Counted from the stretch's first letter, positions 22,234 through 33,511 are shown. The stretch is DNA of 64,000 nucleotides from Pseudomonas asgharzadehiana (GCF_019139815.1 NZ_CP077079.1:4650001-4714000); one strand, 5' to 3'. A program made the numbers and translations. The notes: a model not told the origin generated them from the sequence alone.

Positions 22234-22248
22234 GCGACCAAGTGTCGC
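22234..22248. promoter_or_regulatory. Palindrome resembling RegA/RoxR sites upstream of ccoN2
   Basis: GCGAC-CAAGT-GTCGC is a 5-5-5 inverted repeat, followed by ACCCTT. A near copy, also followed by ACCCTT, lies upstream of ccoG at 25917. The form matches the GCGnC-N5-GnCGC type reported for RegA/PrrA/RoxR response regulators. Binding is inferred. Confidence 0.4.
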
Positions 22249-22437
22249 ACCCTTCCAAAGCACACCTTTCCCCTCCTGCCATTCGGGTCTACGCTTGCTT
22301 TCAAGCGCAGCGATTGCGGTACGCCCAACGACACCCGTTGTGACCCCGCAATTTTCCTGTCCACTTGATCAGCTTTCCATTTCGGATTTGTCCTTACGCC
22401 AAACATGGAAAGGGCGCAGAATCTGGCGTGGAACGCA

Positions 22438-22451
22438 TTGATCCAGGTCAG
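22438..22451. promoter_or_regulatory. Anr box of ccoNOQP2
   Basis: TTGAT-CCAG-GTCAG matches the Anr/FNR consensus TTGAT-N4-ATCAA at 8 of 10 positions. It lies 84 bases before ccoN2. CATACT at 22483-22488 is a possible -10, though its spacing is not ideal. Confidence 0.7.
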
Positions 22452-22535
22452 CCGTTGCGTTGCAATGGCCCCTCGCTTTCTCCATACTTGCGGCCGATTT
22501 TACCTATAAAAAAACCTAAACCGTGGAACCTTAGA

Positions 22536-23978
22536 ATGAGCACAGCAATCAGTCCGACTGCTTATAACTATAAGGTAGTCCGCCAGTTCGCCATCATGAC
22601 GGTGGTCTGGGGGATCCTTGGCATGGGGCTCGGGGTGTTCATCGCCTCGCAACTGGTTTGGCCGGAATTGAATTTCGACCTGCCTTGGACGACCTTCGGC
22701 CGTCTACGCCCACTGCACACCAACCTGGTGATTTTCGCTTTCGGCGGATGCGCGCTGTTTGCCACCTCTTACTATGTCGTGCAGCGCACCTGCCAGACGC
22801 GGCTGATCTCCGACGGCCTCGCCGCCTTTACCTTCTGGGGTTGGCAAGCGGTCATCATCGGCGCCATCGTCAGCCTGCCGCTGGGCTACACCACCACCAA
22901 GGAATACGCCGAGCTGGAATGGCCGATCGCCATTTTGCTGGCGATTGTCTGGGTGACCTACGGTGCGGTGTTCTTCGGCACCATCGTCAAGCGCAAGACC
23001 AAACATATCTACGTGGGCAACTGGTTCTACGGTGCCTTCATCGTGGTCACGGCGATGCTGCACATCGTCAACCACGCGTCGTTGCCGGTCAGCCTGTTCA
23101 AGTCCTACTCGGCCTACGCCGGCGCGACGGACGCGATGATCCAGTGGTGGTACGGCCACAACGCCGTAGGTTTTTTCCTCACCACCGGTTTCCTGGGGAT
23201 GATGTACTACTTCGTGCCTAAACAGGCCGAACGTCCCATTTACTCGTATCGCCTGTCCATCGTGCACTTCTGGGCACTGATCACCCTGTACATCTGGGCC
23301 GGTCCGCACCATTTGCACTACACCGCCCTGCCGGACTGGGCGCAGTCCCTGGGCATGGCGATGTCGATCATCCTGCTGGCCCCGAGCTGGGGCGGCATGA
23401 TCAACGGCATGATGACCCTCTCGGGCGCCTGGCATAAATTGCGCACCGACCCGATCCTGCGCTTTCTCGTGGTGTCCCTGGCGTTCTACGGCATGTCGAC
23501 CTTCGAAGGGCCGATGATGGCGATCAAGACCGTCAACTCGCTGTCCCACTACACCGACTGGACCATCGGCCACGTACACGCCGGTGCCCTCGGTTGGGTG
23601 GCAATGATCTCCATCGGCGCGCTGTACCACATGATTCCCAAGCTGTTCGGCCGCGCGCAGATGCACAGCGTCGGGCTGATCAACACGCACTTCTGGCTGG
23701 CGACCATCGGTACCGTGCTCTACATCGCCTCGATGTGGGTCAACGGCATCACCCAAGGCCTGATGTGGCGTGCGATCAACGATGACGGCACCCTCACCTA
23801 CTCCTTCGTCGAAGCGCTGCAAGCCAGCCACCCTGGCTACATTGTCCGTGCCCTGGGCGGTGCGTTCTTTGCCGCCGGCATGCTGTTCATGGCCTACAAC
23901 GTCTGGCGCACCGTGCGTGCCTCGGACCCTGCACAAGCCGAAGCCGCCGCCAAGATCGCCGTTGTGGGAGCCCACTGA
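22536..23978 (+). CDS. ccoN: cbb3-type cytochrome c oxidase subunit I, second copy
   Basis: A 480-residue paralogue of the first CcoN with the same twelve-helix plan and the same His segments ([37 protein letters not shown]). The ATG at 22536 gives [18 protein letters not shown], aligned with copy one; the frame is open upstream but that part is promoter DNA. The main differences lie near the N-terminus and in the last 30 residues. Unlike copy one it is preceded by an Anr box, so it is probably induced when oxygen falls. Confidence 0.96.
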   Translation: MSTAISPTAYNYKVVRQFAIMTVVWGILGMGLGVFIASQLVWPELNFDLPWTTFGRLRPLHTNLVIFAFGGCALFATSYYVVQRTCQTRLISDGLAAFTFWGWQAVIIGAIVSLPLGYTTTKEYAELEWPIAILLAIVWVTYGAVFFGTIVKRKTKHIYVGNWFYGAFIVVTAMLHIVNHASLPVSLFKSYSAYAGATDAMIQWWYGHNAVGFFLTTGFLGMMYYFVPKQAERPIYSYRLSIVHFWALITLYIWAGPHHLHYTALPDWAQSLGMAMSIILLAPSWGGMINGMMTLSGAWHKLRTDPILRFLVVSLAFYGMSTFEGPMMAIKTVNSLSHYTDWTIGHVHAGALGWVAMISIGALYHMIPKLFGRAQMHSVGLINTHFWLATIGTVLYIASMWVNGITQGLMWRAINDDGTLTYSFVEALQASHPGYIVRALGGAFFAAGMLFMAYNVWRTVRASDPAQAEAAAKIAVVGAH

Positions 23979-24586
23979 TGAAGCATGAAGTAGTCGAGAA
24001 GAATATCGGCCTGCTGGCCTTCTTCATGGTCATCGCCGTGAGCATCGGCGGCCTGACCCAGATCGTTCCGCTGTTTTTCCAGGATGTCACCAACAAGCCG
24101 GTCGAAGGCATGAAGCCACGCACCGCCCTTGAACTGGAAGGCCGCGACGTCTACATCGCCAACGGTTGTGTCGGCTGCCACTCGCAGATGATCCGGCCGT
24201 TCCGTGCCGAAACCGAACGCTATGGCCACTATTCGGTGGCCGGTGAAAGCGTATGGGACCACCCGTTCCTGTGGGGTTCCAAGCGTACCGGCCCGGACCT
24301 GGCCCGTGTGGGCGGGCGTTACTCCGATGACTGGCAGCGTGCGCACTTGTACAACCCGCGCAACGTTGTGCCCGAGTCGAAAATGCCGGCGTACCCGTTC
24401 CTCGTGGAAAACAAGCTCGACGGCAAGGACACCGCGAAGAAGATGGAAGTCTTGCGCACCCTGGGCGTGCCCTACACCGACGAAGATATCGCCGGTGCAG
24501 CCGCAGCCGTGAAGGGCAAGACCGAAATGGACGCACTGGTGGCCTACCTGCAGGGCCTGGGCACCATCATCAAAAGCAAACGGTGA
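23978..24586 (+). CDS. ccoO: cbb3 oxidase subunit II (monoheme cytochrome c), second copy
   Basis: A 202-residue membrane-anchored cytochrome with one heme c motif, CVGCH. The start codon overlaps the ccoN stop (TGATG), giving tight translational coupling. It is highly similar to the first copy, with most changes around residues 135-150 ([15 protein letters not shown] against [15 protein letters not shown]). Confidence 0.95.
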   Translation: MKHEVVEKNIGLLAFFMVIAVSIGGLTQIVPLFFQDVTNKPVEGMKPRTALELEGRDVYIANGCVGCHSQMIRPFRAETERYGHYSVAGESVWDHPFLWGSKRTGPDLARVGGRYSDDWQRAHLYNPRNVVPESKMPAYPFLVENKLDGKDTAKKMEVLRTLGVPYTDEDIAGAAAAVKGKTEMDALVAYLQGLGTIIKSKR

Positions 24587-24592
24587 TTCTTC

Positions 24593-24778
24593 ATGGATAT
24601 CGGGATGATTCGTGGCCTGGGCACCGTTGTCGTGATGGTGGCTTTTATCGGTCTGGCGTTGTGGGTGTTCAGCCCCAAGCGCAAGTCGGAGTTTGAAGAC
24701 GCGACCTTGCTGCCCTTTGCGGATGACCCCGAAGCCATCAAGCACGTCGAGCAAGCTTCTAGGAGTAACAAAGAATGA
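24593..24778 (+). CDS. ccoQ: cbb3 oxidase small subunit, second copy
   Basis: A 61-residue single-span protein ([17 protein letters not shown]) followed by the [19 protein letters not shown] tail. It overlaps ccoP by 4 bases, as in the first operon. Confidence 0.9.
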   Translation: MDIGMIRGLGTVVVMVAFIGLALWVFSPKRKSEFEDATLLPFADDPEAIKHVEQASRSNKE

Positions 24779-25752
24779 CTACGTTCTGGAGTCTGTACGT
24801 CACAGTCCTCAGCCTGGGCACCATCTTCGCCCTGACCTGGCTGCTGCTGTCGACCCGCAAGGGCCAGCGCGCCGAACAAACCGACGAAACCGTCGGCCAC
24901 TCGTTCGACGGCATCGAGGAGTACGACAACCCACTGCCCAAGTGGTGGTTCATGCTGTTCGTTGGCACCATCGTGTTTGCCCTCGGTTACCTGGTGCTCT
25001 ACCCCGGCCTGGGCAACTGGAAAGGCCTGCTGCCGGGCTACAACTACCTCGACACTGAAAAACAAACGCCCTTCGCCAATGGCCAGACCGGCTGGACCGG
25101 CGTCCACGAGTGGGAAAAGGAAATGGCCAGGTCGGACGCCAAGTTCGGGCCGATCTTCGCCAAATTCGCGTCGATGCCCATTGAAGAGGTGGCCAAGGAC
25201 CCGCAAGCCTTGAAGATGGGCGGCCGCCTTTTCGCCTCCAACTGCTCGGTGTGCCACGGTTCCGACGCCAAGGGTGCCTACGGTTTCCCCAACCTGACCG
25301 ACGCCGATTGGCGCTGGGGTGGCGAGGCGAACACCATCAAGGAAACCATCATGAAAGGCCGCCACGCGGTGATGCCGGGCTGGGCCGCAGTCATCGGCGA
25401 GCAAGGCGTGGCCGACGTAGCGGGCTTTGTGGTGACCAAGCTCGACGGTCGCACCTTGCCGGAAGGCGCCAAGGCTGACGTGGCCAACGGCGAAAAACTC
25501 TTCGCCGCCAACTGCGTGGCCTGTCACGGCCCGGCCGGTAAAGGCACCCCCGCCATGGGCGCGCCCGACCTGACCCACCCCGGTGCGTTCATCTACGGCT
25601 CAAGCTTCGCCCAACTGCAACAGACCATCCGTTATGGCCGCCAGGGCCAGATGCCGGCGCAGGAGCAACTGCAAGGCAACGACAAAGTGCATTTGTTGGC
25701 GGCGTATGTGTACAGCTTGTCCCATGGGGACAAGAAGGCTGAGGGCCAGTAA
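24775..25752 (+). CDS. ccoP: cbb3 oxidase subunit III (diheme cytochrome c), second copy
   Basis: A 325-residue subunit with two N-terminal membrane segments and heme motifs CSVCH and CVACH. Compared with copy one it carries an insertion of about 17 residues ([19 protein letters not shown]) just after the second membrane helix, on the periplasmic side. It ends the second oxidase operon, and a REP hairpin follows. Confidence 0.95.
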   Translation: MTTFWSLYVTVLSLGTIFALTWLLLSTRKGQRAEQTDETVGHSFDGIEEYDNPLPKWWFMLFVGTIVFALGYLVLYPGLGNWKGLLPGYNYLDTEKQTPFANGQTGWTGVHEWEKEMARSDAKFGPIFAKFASMPIEEVAKDPQALKMGGRLFASNCSVCHGSDAKGAYGFPNLTDADWRWGGEANTIKETIMKGRHAVMPGWAAVIGEQGVADVAGFVVTKLDGRTLPEGAKADVANGEKLFAANCVACHGPAGKGTPAMGAPDLTHPGAFIYGSSFAQLQQTIRYGRQGQMPAQEQLQGNDKVHLLAAYVYSLSHGDKKAEGQ

Positions 25753-25787
25753 GGCTGACCATTACTTAAGAAATACAGAAAGACAAA

Positions 25788-25815
25788 TGTGGGAGGGAGC
25801 AAGCCCCCTCTCACA
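25788..25815. repeat. REP hairpin after ccoP2
   Basis: TGTGGGAGGGagcaAGCCCCCTCTCACA is an imperfect REP palindrome in the gap between ccoP2 and ccoG. Confidence 0.65.
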
Positions 25816-25875
25816 TTGGATCCTTGGTGTTTTGAAGGCTTGCCCCGCCAAAACCGTCCATACTTCCCAAGTCAA

Positions 25876-25889
25876 TTGATCCAGATCAC
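25876..25889. promoter_or_regulatory. Anr box upstream of ccoG
   Basis: TTGAT-CCAG-ATCAC matches the Anr consensus TTGAT-N4-ATCAA at 9 of 10 positions. It lies 153 bases before ccoG and probably puts the assembly operon under oxygen control. Confidence 0.75.
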
Positions 25890-25916
25890 GTACACCATCA
25901 ATTGATTTCCCCCAAC

Positions 25917-25931
25917 GCGACCAAAGGTCGC
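25917..25931. promoter_or_regulatory. Palindrome resembling RegA/RoxR sites upstream of ccoG
   Basis: GCGAC-CAAAG-GTCGC, followed by ACCCTT, agrees with the element at 22234 at all but two positions. The inner arms extend the palindrome to GCGACC-AAA-GGTCGC. It lies 27 bases downstream of the Anr box. Confidence 0.4.
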
Positions 25932-26042
25932 ACCCTTGGCGTACCATCGGGGGCGTATCATTAAGCCACTGCAAGACCCTTAATTTGACCGCGGCCGGCA
26001 CGTACTGACCGAGGCAAATCTCCACCGCCGTGGGATGCAATG

Positions 26043-27458
26043 ATGAGAGACCAGATACCGGTACATGACGTTACCCCGCCTGCCAAAACCGACACTAAAA
26101 CGGTCGATCTCTACGCCGCGCGCGAGAAGATCTACACCCGCGCGTTCACCGGCCTGTTCCGCAACCTGCGCATGCTCGGCGGTGCCGGGCTGTTCCTGCT
26201 CTACTTCGGCACGGTGTGGCTGAACTGGGGTGGCCACCAGGCCGTATGGTGGAACCTGCCGGAGCGTAAGTTCTTCATTTTCGGCGCGACCTTCTGGCCT
26301 CAGGACTTCATTCTGCTGTCGGGCATCCTGATCGTGGCGGCGTTTGGCCTGTTCTTTATCACGGTGTACGCCGGCCGCGTGTGGTGCGGCTATACCTGCC
26401 CGCAAAGCGTGTGGACATGGATCTTCATGTGGTGCGAAAAAGTCACCGAAGGCGACCGCAACCAGCGCATCAAGCTGGACAAGGCGCCGATGGGCGCCAA
26501 CAAGTTCCTGCGCAAATTCAGCAAGCACACCCTGTGGCTATTGATCGGTTTTGTCACCGGCATGACCTTTGTCGGCTACTTCTCGCCGATCCGCGAACTG
26601 GTGTTCGACTTCTTCACCGGCCAGGCCGACGGCTGGTCGTATTTCTGGGTGGGTTTCTTCACCCTCGCCACCTACGGCAACGCCGGCTGGCTGCGCGAAC
26701 AGGTGTGCATCTACATGTGCCCATACGCCCGTTTCCAGAGCGTGATGTTCGACAAAGACACCCTGATCGTGTCCTACGACCCGCGCCGTGGCGAACTGCG
26801 CGGCCCGCGTAAAAAAGGTAGCGACTACCAGGCCCAGGGCCTGGGCGACTGCATCGATTGCACGATGTGCGTACAGGTGTGCCCCACCGGGATCGACATC
26901 CGCGACGGCCTGCAGATCGAGTGCATCGGTTGCGCCGCGTGCATCGACGCCTGCGACAACATCATGGACAAGATGGACTACCCGCGCGGCCTGATCAGCT
27001 ACACCACCGAACACAACCTGTCGGGGCAAAAGACCCACAAATTGCGCCCACGCCTGATCGGTTACGCCCTGGTGCTGCTGGCGATGATGAGCCTGTTGGC
27101 CGCCGCGTTTTTCATGCGTTCACTGGTGGGTTTCGACGTGAGCAAAGACCGCGTGCTGTACCGCGAAAACGCCGAAGGCCGTATCGAAAACGTCTACAGC
27201 CTGAAGATCATGAACAAAGACCAGCGCGACCACACCTACGTGCTCGACGCCGCCGGCCTGCCGGACCTCAAGCTGCAAGGCCGACGCGAAATCAAAGTGG
27301 CCGCCGGGGATATCGTGAGCATGCCGGTGGAGCTGTCGAGCGCGCCGGAACAACTGCCGTCGAGTACCAACGAGGTGACCTTCATCCTCAAGGATGCCGA
27401 TGACACCAGCGTCCGTATTGAAGCCAAGAGCCGGTTCATCGGCCCACAAGTTCGTTAA
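26043..27458 (+). CDS. ccoG: Cytochrome oxidase assembly protein CcoG (polyferredoxin)
   Basis: A 471-residue membrane protein with about five helices. A double 4Fe-4S ferredoxin cluster region follows GLGD (CIDCTMCVQVCP, then CIGCAACIDACD), and there is a periplasmic Ig-like C-terminal domain. Two ATGs lie in tandem; the second (26043) has better spacing to TGGGA. In Rhodobacter, CcoG reduces Cu(II) to Cu(I) for CuB insertion. It also has CGYTCP and MWCE cysteines in the membrane part. It heads ccoGHIS and is probably controlled by the Anr box upstream. Confidence 0.93.
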   Translation: MRDQIPVHDVTPPAKTDTKTVDLYAAREKIYTRAFTGLFRNLRMLGGAGLFLLYFGTVWLNWGGHQAVWWNLPERKFFIFGATFWPQDFILLSGILIVAAFGLFFITVYAGRVWCGYTCPQSVWTWIFMWCEKVTEGDRNQRIKLDKAPMGANKFLRKFSKHTLWLLIGFVTGMTFVGYFSPIRELVFDFFTGQADGWSYFWVGFFTLATYGNAGWLREQVCIYMCPYARFQSVMFDKDTLIVSYDPRRGELRGPRKKGSDYQAQGLGDCIDCTMCVQVCPTGIDIRDGLQIECIGCAACIDACDNIMDKMDYPRGLISYTTEHNLSGQKTHKLRPRLIGYALVLLAMMSLLAAAFFMRSLVGFDVSKDRVLYRENAEGRIENVYSLKIMNKDQRDHTYVLDAAGLPDLKLQGRREIKVAAGDIVSMPVELSSAPEQLPSSTNEVTFILKDADDTSVRIEAKSRFIGPQVR

Positions 27459-27473
27459 ACAGGGAACACGAGA

Positions 27474-28013
27474 ATGCCCGCAACCACTGCCGCAAGCCCT
27501 TGGTACAAGCACCTCTGGCCCTGGATCATCATTGGAATCCTCGCCTGCTCGGTGACCTTGACCTTGTCCATGGTAACCATCGCGGTGAACAACCCGGACA
27601 ACCTGGTCAACGACAATTACTACGAGGCTGGCAAGGGCATCAACCGTTCCCTGGACCGCGAACGCCTGGGCCAGACCCTGCAATTGCGCGCCAAGCTGCA
27701 TCTGGATGAACTGACCGGTGAAGTCGAGCTGAACCTCACCGGCTACAGCAACCCGACCACCCTGGAACTCAATCTGATTTCCCCGACCCAGCCGGAGAAG
27801 GATCGCAAGATCAACCTGGCCCGCAGCGACAGCGAACCCGGCCGCTACATCGGCCAGGTCACCGACAAGGTCGAAGGCCGCCGCTTCGTGGAACTGCTGG
27901 GGGTGGAAGGCGACAAGACCTGGCGCCTGTTCGAAGAAGAAGAGGTCAGCCACGACAAGGACTTGCTGCTGGGCGACGAGCCGCTGCAAGGGGCCGAAGA
28001 CCTCAAGAAGTAA
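27474..28013 (+). CDS. ccoH: FixH/CcoH-family oxidase assembly protein
   Basis: A 179-residue protein with one N-terminal membrane helix (about residues 16-37, PWIIIGILACSVTLTLSMVT) followed by the FixH signature NPDNLVNDNYYEAGKGIN and a periplasmic beta-rich domain. FixH/CcoH is needed for a stable cbb3 complex and contacts CcoN. It lies 15 bases downstream of ccoG with its own AGGGAA site. Confidence 0.9.
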   Translation: MPATTAASPWYKHLWPWIIIGILACSVTLTLSMVTIAVNNPDNLVNDNYYEAGKGINRSLDRERLGQTLQLRAKLHLDELTGEVELNLTGYSNPTTLELNLISPTQPEKDRKINLARSDSEPGRYIGQVTDKVEGRRFVELLGVEGDKTWRLFEEEEVSHDKDLLLGDEPLQGAEDLKK

Positions 28014-28030
28014 AAGCCCGCGCTTCGCGC

Positions 28031-28094
28031 ATCCGGGGCAAGCCCCCTCCACAGTTGGAATGCGTTCCCCTGTGAGAGGGGGCTTGCCCCCGAT
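28031..28094. repeat. REP doublet between ccoH and ccoI
   Basis: ATCCGGGGCAAGCCCCCTC on the left mirrors GAGGGGGCTTGCCCCCGAT on the right. It is inserted inside the ccoGHIS operon and may affect the relative expression of ccoGH and ccoIS. Confidence 0.65.
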
Positions 28095-28126
28095 GAGGCC
28101 CTCCCAGCCAACCAAGATCCAAACCA

Positions 28127-30577
<2,451 letters not shown>

Positions 30578-30599
30578 GCCGCGCGGGCATGGAGTGCAG

Positions 30600-30818
30600 A
30601 TGCCAGCTTTATACGTGATGATTCCAGCGGCGCTGCTGATCGTGGCGATCGCCATTTACATCTTTTTCTGGGCCGTGGACAGCGGCCAGTACGACGACCT
30701 CGACGGCCCGGCCCACAGCGTGCTGTTCGATGACCAGGACCCTAACCACCTGGCCGCCGTCGACGAAGCCAATAGCGCCGAACAACCGCCCAAGCCCCAA
30801 GACCCGCCCCATGCTTGA
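30600..30818 (+). CDS. ccoS: cbb3 oxidase maturation protein CcoS
   Basis: A 72-residue protein with one N-terminal helix (MIPAALLIVAIAIYIFFWAV) and the family motif SGQYDDLDGPAHSVLFDD. The ATG at 30600 has GGAG 5 bases upstream; the GTG two codons earlier overlaps that site. CcoS is needed for heme and copper insertion into CcoN. It overlaps the next gene by 8 bases. Confidence 0.92.
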   Translation: MPALYVMIPAALLIVAIAIYIFFWAVDSGQYDDLDGPAHSVLFDDQDPNHLAAVDEANSAEQPPKPQDPPHA

Positions 30819-31494
30819 ATTGGCCCCCTTGCTGGTCTCCGCGCTGATCCTGGGCTTGCTGGGCGGCGGCCATTGCCTGGGCATGTGCGGCGGGCTGATG
30901 GGCGCGCTGACCCTGGCCATTCCCAAGGAGCAACGACGCCGCAGGTTTCGCCTGCTGCTGGCGTACAACCTGGGGCGCATCTTCAGTTATGCCACCGCCG
31001 GGCTGTTGATCGGCCTGGCCGGCTGGGCCGTGGCCAATAGCCCGGCGGCGATGCTCATGCGGGTGCTCGCGGGTGCACTGCTGATCTGCATGGGCCTGTA
31101 CCTGGCCGGCTGGTGGAGCGGGCTGACCCGCATCGAAAGCCTCGGGCGCGGCCTGTGGCGGCATATCCAACCGGTTGCCAACCGTTTGCTGCCGGTGTCC
31201 AGCCTGCCGCGCGCCTTGCTGTTGGGCGCGCTGTGGGGCTGGTTGCCGTGCGGGTTGGTCTACAGCACGCTGCTGTGGGCCGCTAGCCAGGGCAATGCGC
31301 TGGACAGTGCGCTGCTGATGCTGGCGTTCGGCCTGGGCACCTGGCCAGTGTTGCTGGCGACAGGGCTCGCGGCCGAACGCGTGACCGCACTCTTGCGTAA
31401 ACGCAGTGTGCGTATGGCCGGTGGCTTGCTGGTGATGGTGTTTGGCATATGGACCTTGCCGGGGCCGCATCAGCACTGGCTAATGGGCCACTAA
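30811..31494 (+). CDS. DsbD_2/SafE-like membrane protein (UreH-type), cco-linked
   Basis: A 227-residue protein with about six membrane helices. Start chosen at the ATG at 30811, where the first helix begins (LELAPLLVSALILGLLGG). The first helix carries GGGHCLGMCGG, and a second conserved segment reads GALWGWLPCGLVYS. These conserved His, Cys and Met residues would suit a Cu(I) or thiol-redox path. The family is often labelled sulfite exporter, but here it overlaps ccoS and ends the cco assembly operon. A part in copper delivery to cbb3 is inference. Confidence 0.8.
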   Translation: MLELAPLLVSALILGLLGGGHCLGMCGGLMGALTLAIPKEQRRRRFRLLLAYNLGRIFSYATAGLLIGLAGWAVANSPAAMLMRVLAGALLICMGLYLAGWWSGLTRIESLGRGLWRHIQPVANRLLPVSSLPRALLLGALWGWLPCGLVYSTLLWAASQGNALDSALLMLAFGLGTWPVLLATGLAAERVTALLRKRSVRMAGGLLVMVFGIWTLPGPHQHWLMGH

Positions 31495-31523
31495 AGGGCC
31501 ATGTGGCATAGCGCCGCTCCCTG

Positions 31524-31537
31524 TTGATGCAAATCAA
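31524..31537. promoter_or_regulatory. Perfect Anr box of hemN
   Basis: TTGAT-GCAA-ATCAA is an exact match to the Anr/FNR palindrome. A -10-like TAGACT is at 31560-31565; the start site it predicts (about 31572) puts the box at -41.5, the usual position for FNR-type activation. Confidence 0.88.
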
Positions 31538-31596
31538 GGTGCCTGCCCCGCACAGCCCCTAGACTCGGCCCACTAGCCTATCCGGGGGACGCCCGC

Positions 31597-32979
31597 ATGC
31601 TCGACGCCATTCGTTGGGATACCGATCTGATTCATCGCTACGACCTGGCAGGACCGCGCTACACGTCCTACCCCACCGCCGTACAATTCGACAGCCAGGT
31701 CGGCACCTTCGACCTGCTCCATGCCCTGCGCGAAAGCCGCAAGGCCGTGCGACCATTGTCGCTGTATGTGCATGTGCCGTTCTGCGCGAACATCTGCTAC
31801 TACTGCGCCTGCAACAAGGTGATCACCAAGGACCGTGGTCGCGCCCACGCCTACCTGCAACGCCTTGAGCAGGAGATTCAACTGGTGGCCTGCCACCTCG
31901 ACCCGAAACAGCCGGTTGAACAGCTGCATTTCGGCGGCGGCACCCCCACCTTTCTCAGCCACGACGAATTGCGCCAGGTCATGGCCTGCCTGCGCCAGCA
32001 CTTCAATTTGCTTGAGGATGATTCCGGCGACTACGGCATCGAGATCGACCCGCGCGAAGCCGACTGGGCCACCATGGGCCTGTTGCGCGAGCTGGGTTTC
32101 AACCGTATCAGCGTGGGCCTGCAAGACCTCGACCCCGAGGTACAACGGGCGGTCAATCGCCTGCAAAGCCTGGAGGAAACCCGCGCGGTGATCGACGCGG
32201 CGCGCACCCTGCAATTTCGCTCGATCAACATCGACTTGATCTACGGCCTGCCCAAGCAAACGCCGATCAACTTCGCGCGCACCGTGGAAGAAGTGATCAA
32301 GCTGCAACCGGACCGCCTGTCGGTGTTCAACTACGCGCATCTGCCGGAGCGTTTCATGCCCCAGCGGCGCATCAACACCGACGACCTGCCGTCGCCCGCC
32401 GAAAAACTGCTGATGCTGCACACCACCATCGAGCAACTGACCCTGGCCGGCTATCGTTACATCGGCATGGACCATTTCGCCCTGCCCGATGACGAATTGG
32501 CCATCGCCCAGGAAGAAGGCACCCTGCAACGCAACTTCCAGGGCTATACCACTCACGGTCACTGCGACCTGATCGGGCTCGGCGTGTCGGCAATCAGCCA
32601 GATCGGCGACCTGTACTGCCAGAACAGCAGCGACCTCAACGGCTACCAGAACACCTTGGCCGGCGCGCAACTGGCCACCAGCCGTGGCTTGGTCTGCACC
32701 ACGGACGATCGGTTGCGGCGGGAGGTGATTCAGCAGTTGATCTGTAATTTCAGCCTGGCATTCGAACGCATCGAACAGGCCTTCAACATTGATTTTCGCG
32801 GGTACTTCGACGAGATCTGGCCGCAACTGGAGACCATGGCCACCGACGGCCTGATCGAGCTCGACGCCCAGGGCATTCGCGTATTGCCTGCCGGGCGCTT
32901 GCTGGTGCGGTCGGTGTGCATGGTGTTCGATACGTACCTGGAACACCAGAACCGGCAGCGGTTTTCGCGGGTGATCTAA
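31597..32979 (+). CDS. hemN: Oxygen-independent coproporphyrinogen III oxidase
   Basis: A 460-residue radical-SAM enzyme. The cluster motif CxxxCxxC is at C63, C67 and C70 (PFCANICYYC), followed by HFGGGTPTFLS and YGIEIDPREA. The length and the N-terminal RYTSYPTAVQF segment are those of true HemN rather than the shorter HemW. It decarboxylates coproporphyrinogen III when oxygen is short and so supplies heme for the cbb3 oxidases. The perfect Anr box upstream fits. It ends 6 bases from the end of the convergent unknown gene. Confidence 0.95.
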   Translation: MLDAIRWDTDLIHRYDLAGPRYTSYPTAVQFDSQVGTFDLLHALRESRKAVRPLSLYVHVPFCANICYYCACNKVITKDRGRAHAYLQRLEQEIQLVACHLDPKQPVEQLHFGGGTPTFLSHDELRQVMACLRQHFNLLEDDSGDYGIEIDPREADWATMGLLRELGFNRISVGLQDLDPEVQRAVNRLQSLEETRAVIDAARTLQFRSINIDLIYGLPKQTPINFARTVEEVIKLQPDRLSVFNYAHLPERFMPQRRINTDDLPSPAEKLLMLHTTIEQLTLAGYRYIGMDHFALPDDELAIAQEEGTLQRNFQGYTTHGHCDLIGLGVSAISQIGDLYCQNSSDLNGYQNTLAGAQLATSRGLVCTTDDRLRREVIQQLICNFSLAFERIEQAFNIDFRGYFDEIWPQLETMATDGLIELDAQGIRVLPAGRLLVRSVCMVFDTYLEHQNRQRFSRVI

Positions 32980-32985
32980 GCGCGG

Positions 32986-33450
32986 CTATTTCATCGCCAG
33001 GCCGGAGGCCTTGATCGCATCGCCGGCGCTCATATCCTTCATCGCCTTGGCCAAGGATGCCTGAGCACTGGTCAAGCCGGCCTGCAAGCCGCTCAAGGCC
33101 GATTGCAGGCCGGCGAGCCTGGCCCTGGCCTGTTCAGGGCTGAGGTTCTTGTCGGCCATCACGGCCGCCATTTCGGCTTGTTTCTCGGCGATCTGCTTTT
33201 TGATGTCGCGAATCATCTTCAGCAGTTGCTTGACGTTGTCTGCCAGGCCACTGTCATCAATATCGTTGTTGGAGGTTTTCTGCGCCGCCGCAGCTTTCAT
33301 TGCGGCACCGGAAATCGTTACCGAAACGCCAGGCTTGGCTACTTCCGCCACACCCGTCACGTCATCCTTCTCTTTCACAGCGTCGTCTTTAGTGGCCTGA
33401 GCCGCTGGGATGCTGACGCTGGCTGCGAGATTAGTATTGAAAGAAAGCAT
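32986..33450 (-). CDS. Unknown 154-aa coiled-coil protein with a flagellin-like N-terminus
   Basis: Not recognised as a named family. From the ATG at 33450 it begins MLSFNTNLAASVSI, which recalls flagellin and hook-associated N-termini (xxxNTNxAS). There is no signal peptide or membrane helix. An Ala/Val/Lys/Asp-rich middle is followed by a helical, probably coiled-coil second half (about residues 75-140, IRDIKKQIAEKQAEMAAVMA). A near-consensus FliA promoter lies upstream, so it is probably made with the late flagellar genes. It is set between hemN and anr with no operon partner. Export by the flagellar system is a guess. Confidence 0.7.
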   Translation of the reverse strand: MLSFNTNLAASVSIPAAQATKDDAVKEKDDVTGVAEVAKPGVSVTISGAAMKAAAAQKTSNNDIDDSGLADNVKQLLKMIRDIKKQIAEKQAEMAAVMADKNLSPEQARARLAGLQSALSGLQAGLTSAQASLAKAMKDMSAGDAIKASGLAMK

Positions 33451-33484
33451 CAATTTAGCCCGTGAATGAAGAGTCGATAGCAGA

Positions 33485-33511
33485 CTATCGGCCGTTTTTT
33501 GCGGATCTTTA
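33485..33511 (-). promoter_or_regulatory. FliA (sigma-28) type promoter of the unknown 154-aa gene
   Basis: Read on the minus strand: TAAA (33511-33508), a 15-base spacer, then GCCGATAG (33492-33485), against consensus TAAA-N15-GCCGATAA. It ends 34 bases before the start codon, giving a short leader. The -10 overlaps a small palindrome, CGATAG-CAGA-CTATCG (33475-33490). Confidence 0.7.

Noticed and set aside
22365..22378. TTGATCAGCTTTCC as a second Anr box before ccoN2
   Set aside because: Only the left half-site matches.
25902..25915. TTGATTTCCCCCAA as a second Anr box before ccoG
   Set aside because: The right half lacks the TCAA core; a much better box is at 25876.
33475..33500. CGATAG/CTATCG hairpin plus T-run as a plus-strand terminator
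   Set aside because: No plus-strand gene ends there (hemN ends 500 bases earlier beyond a convergent gene); the sequence is better explained by the FliA promoter on the other strand, though the hairpin may still matter.
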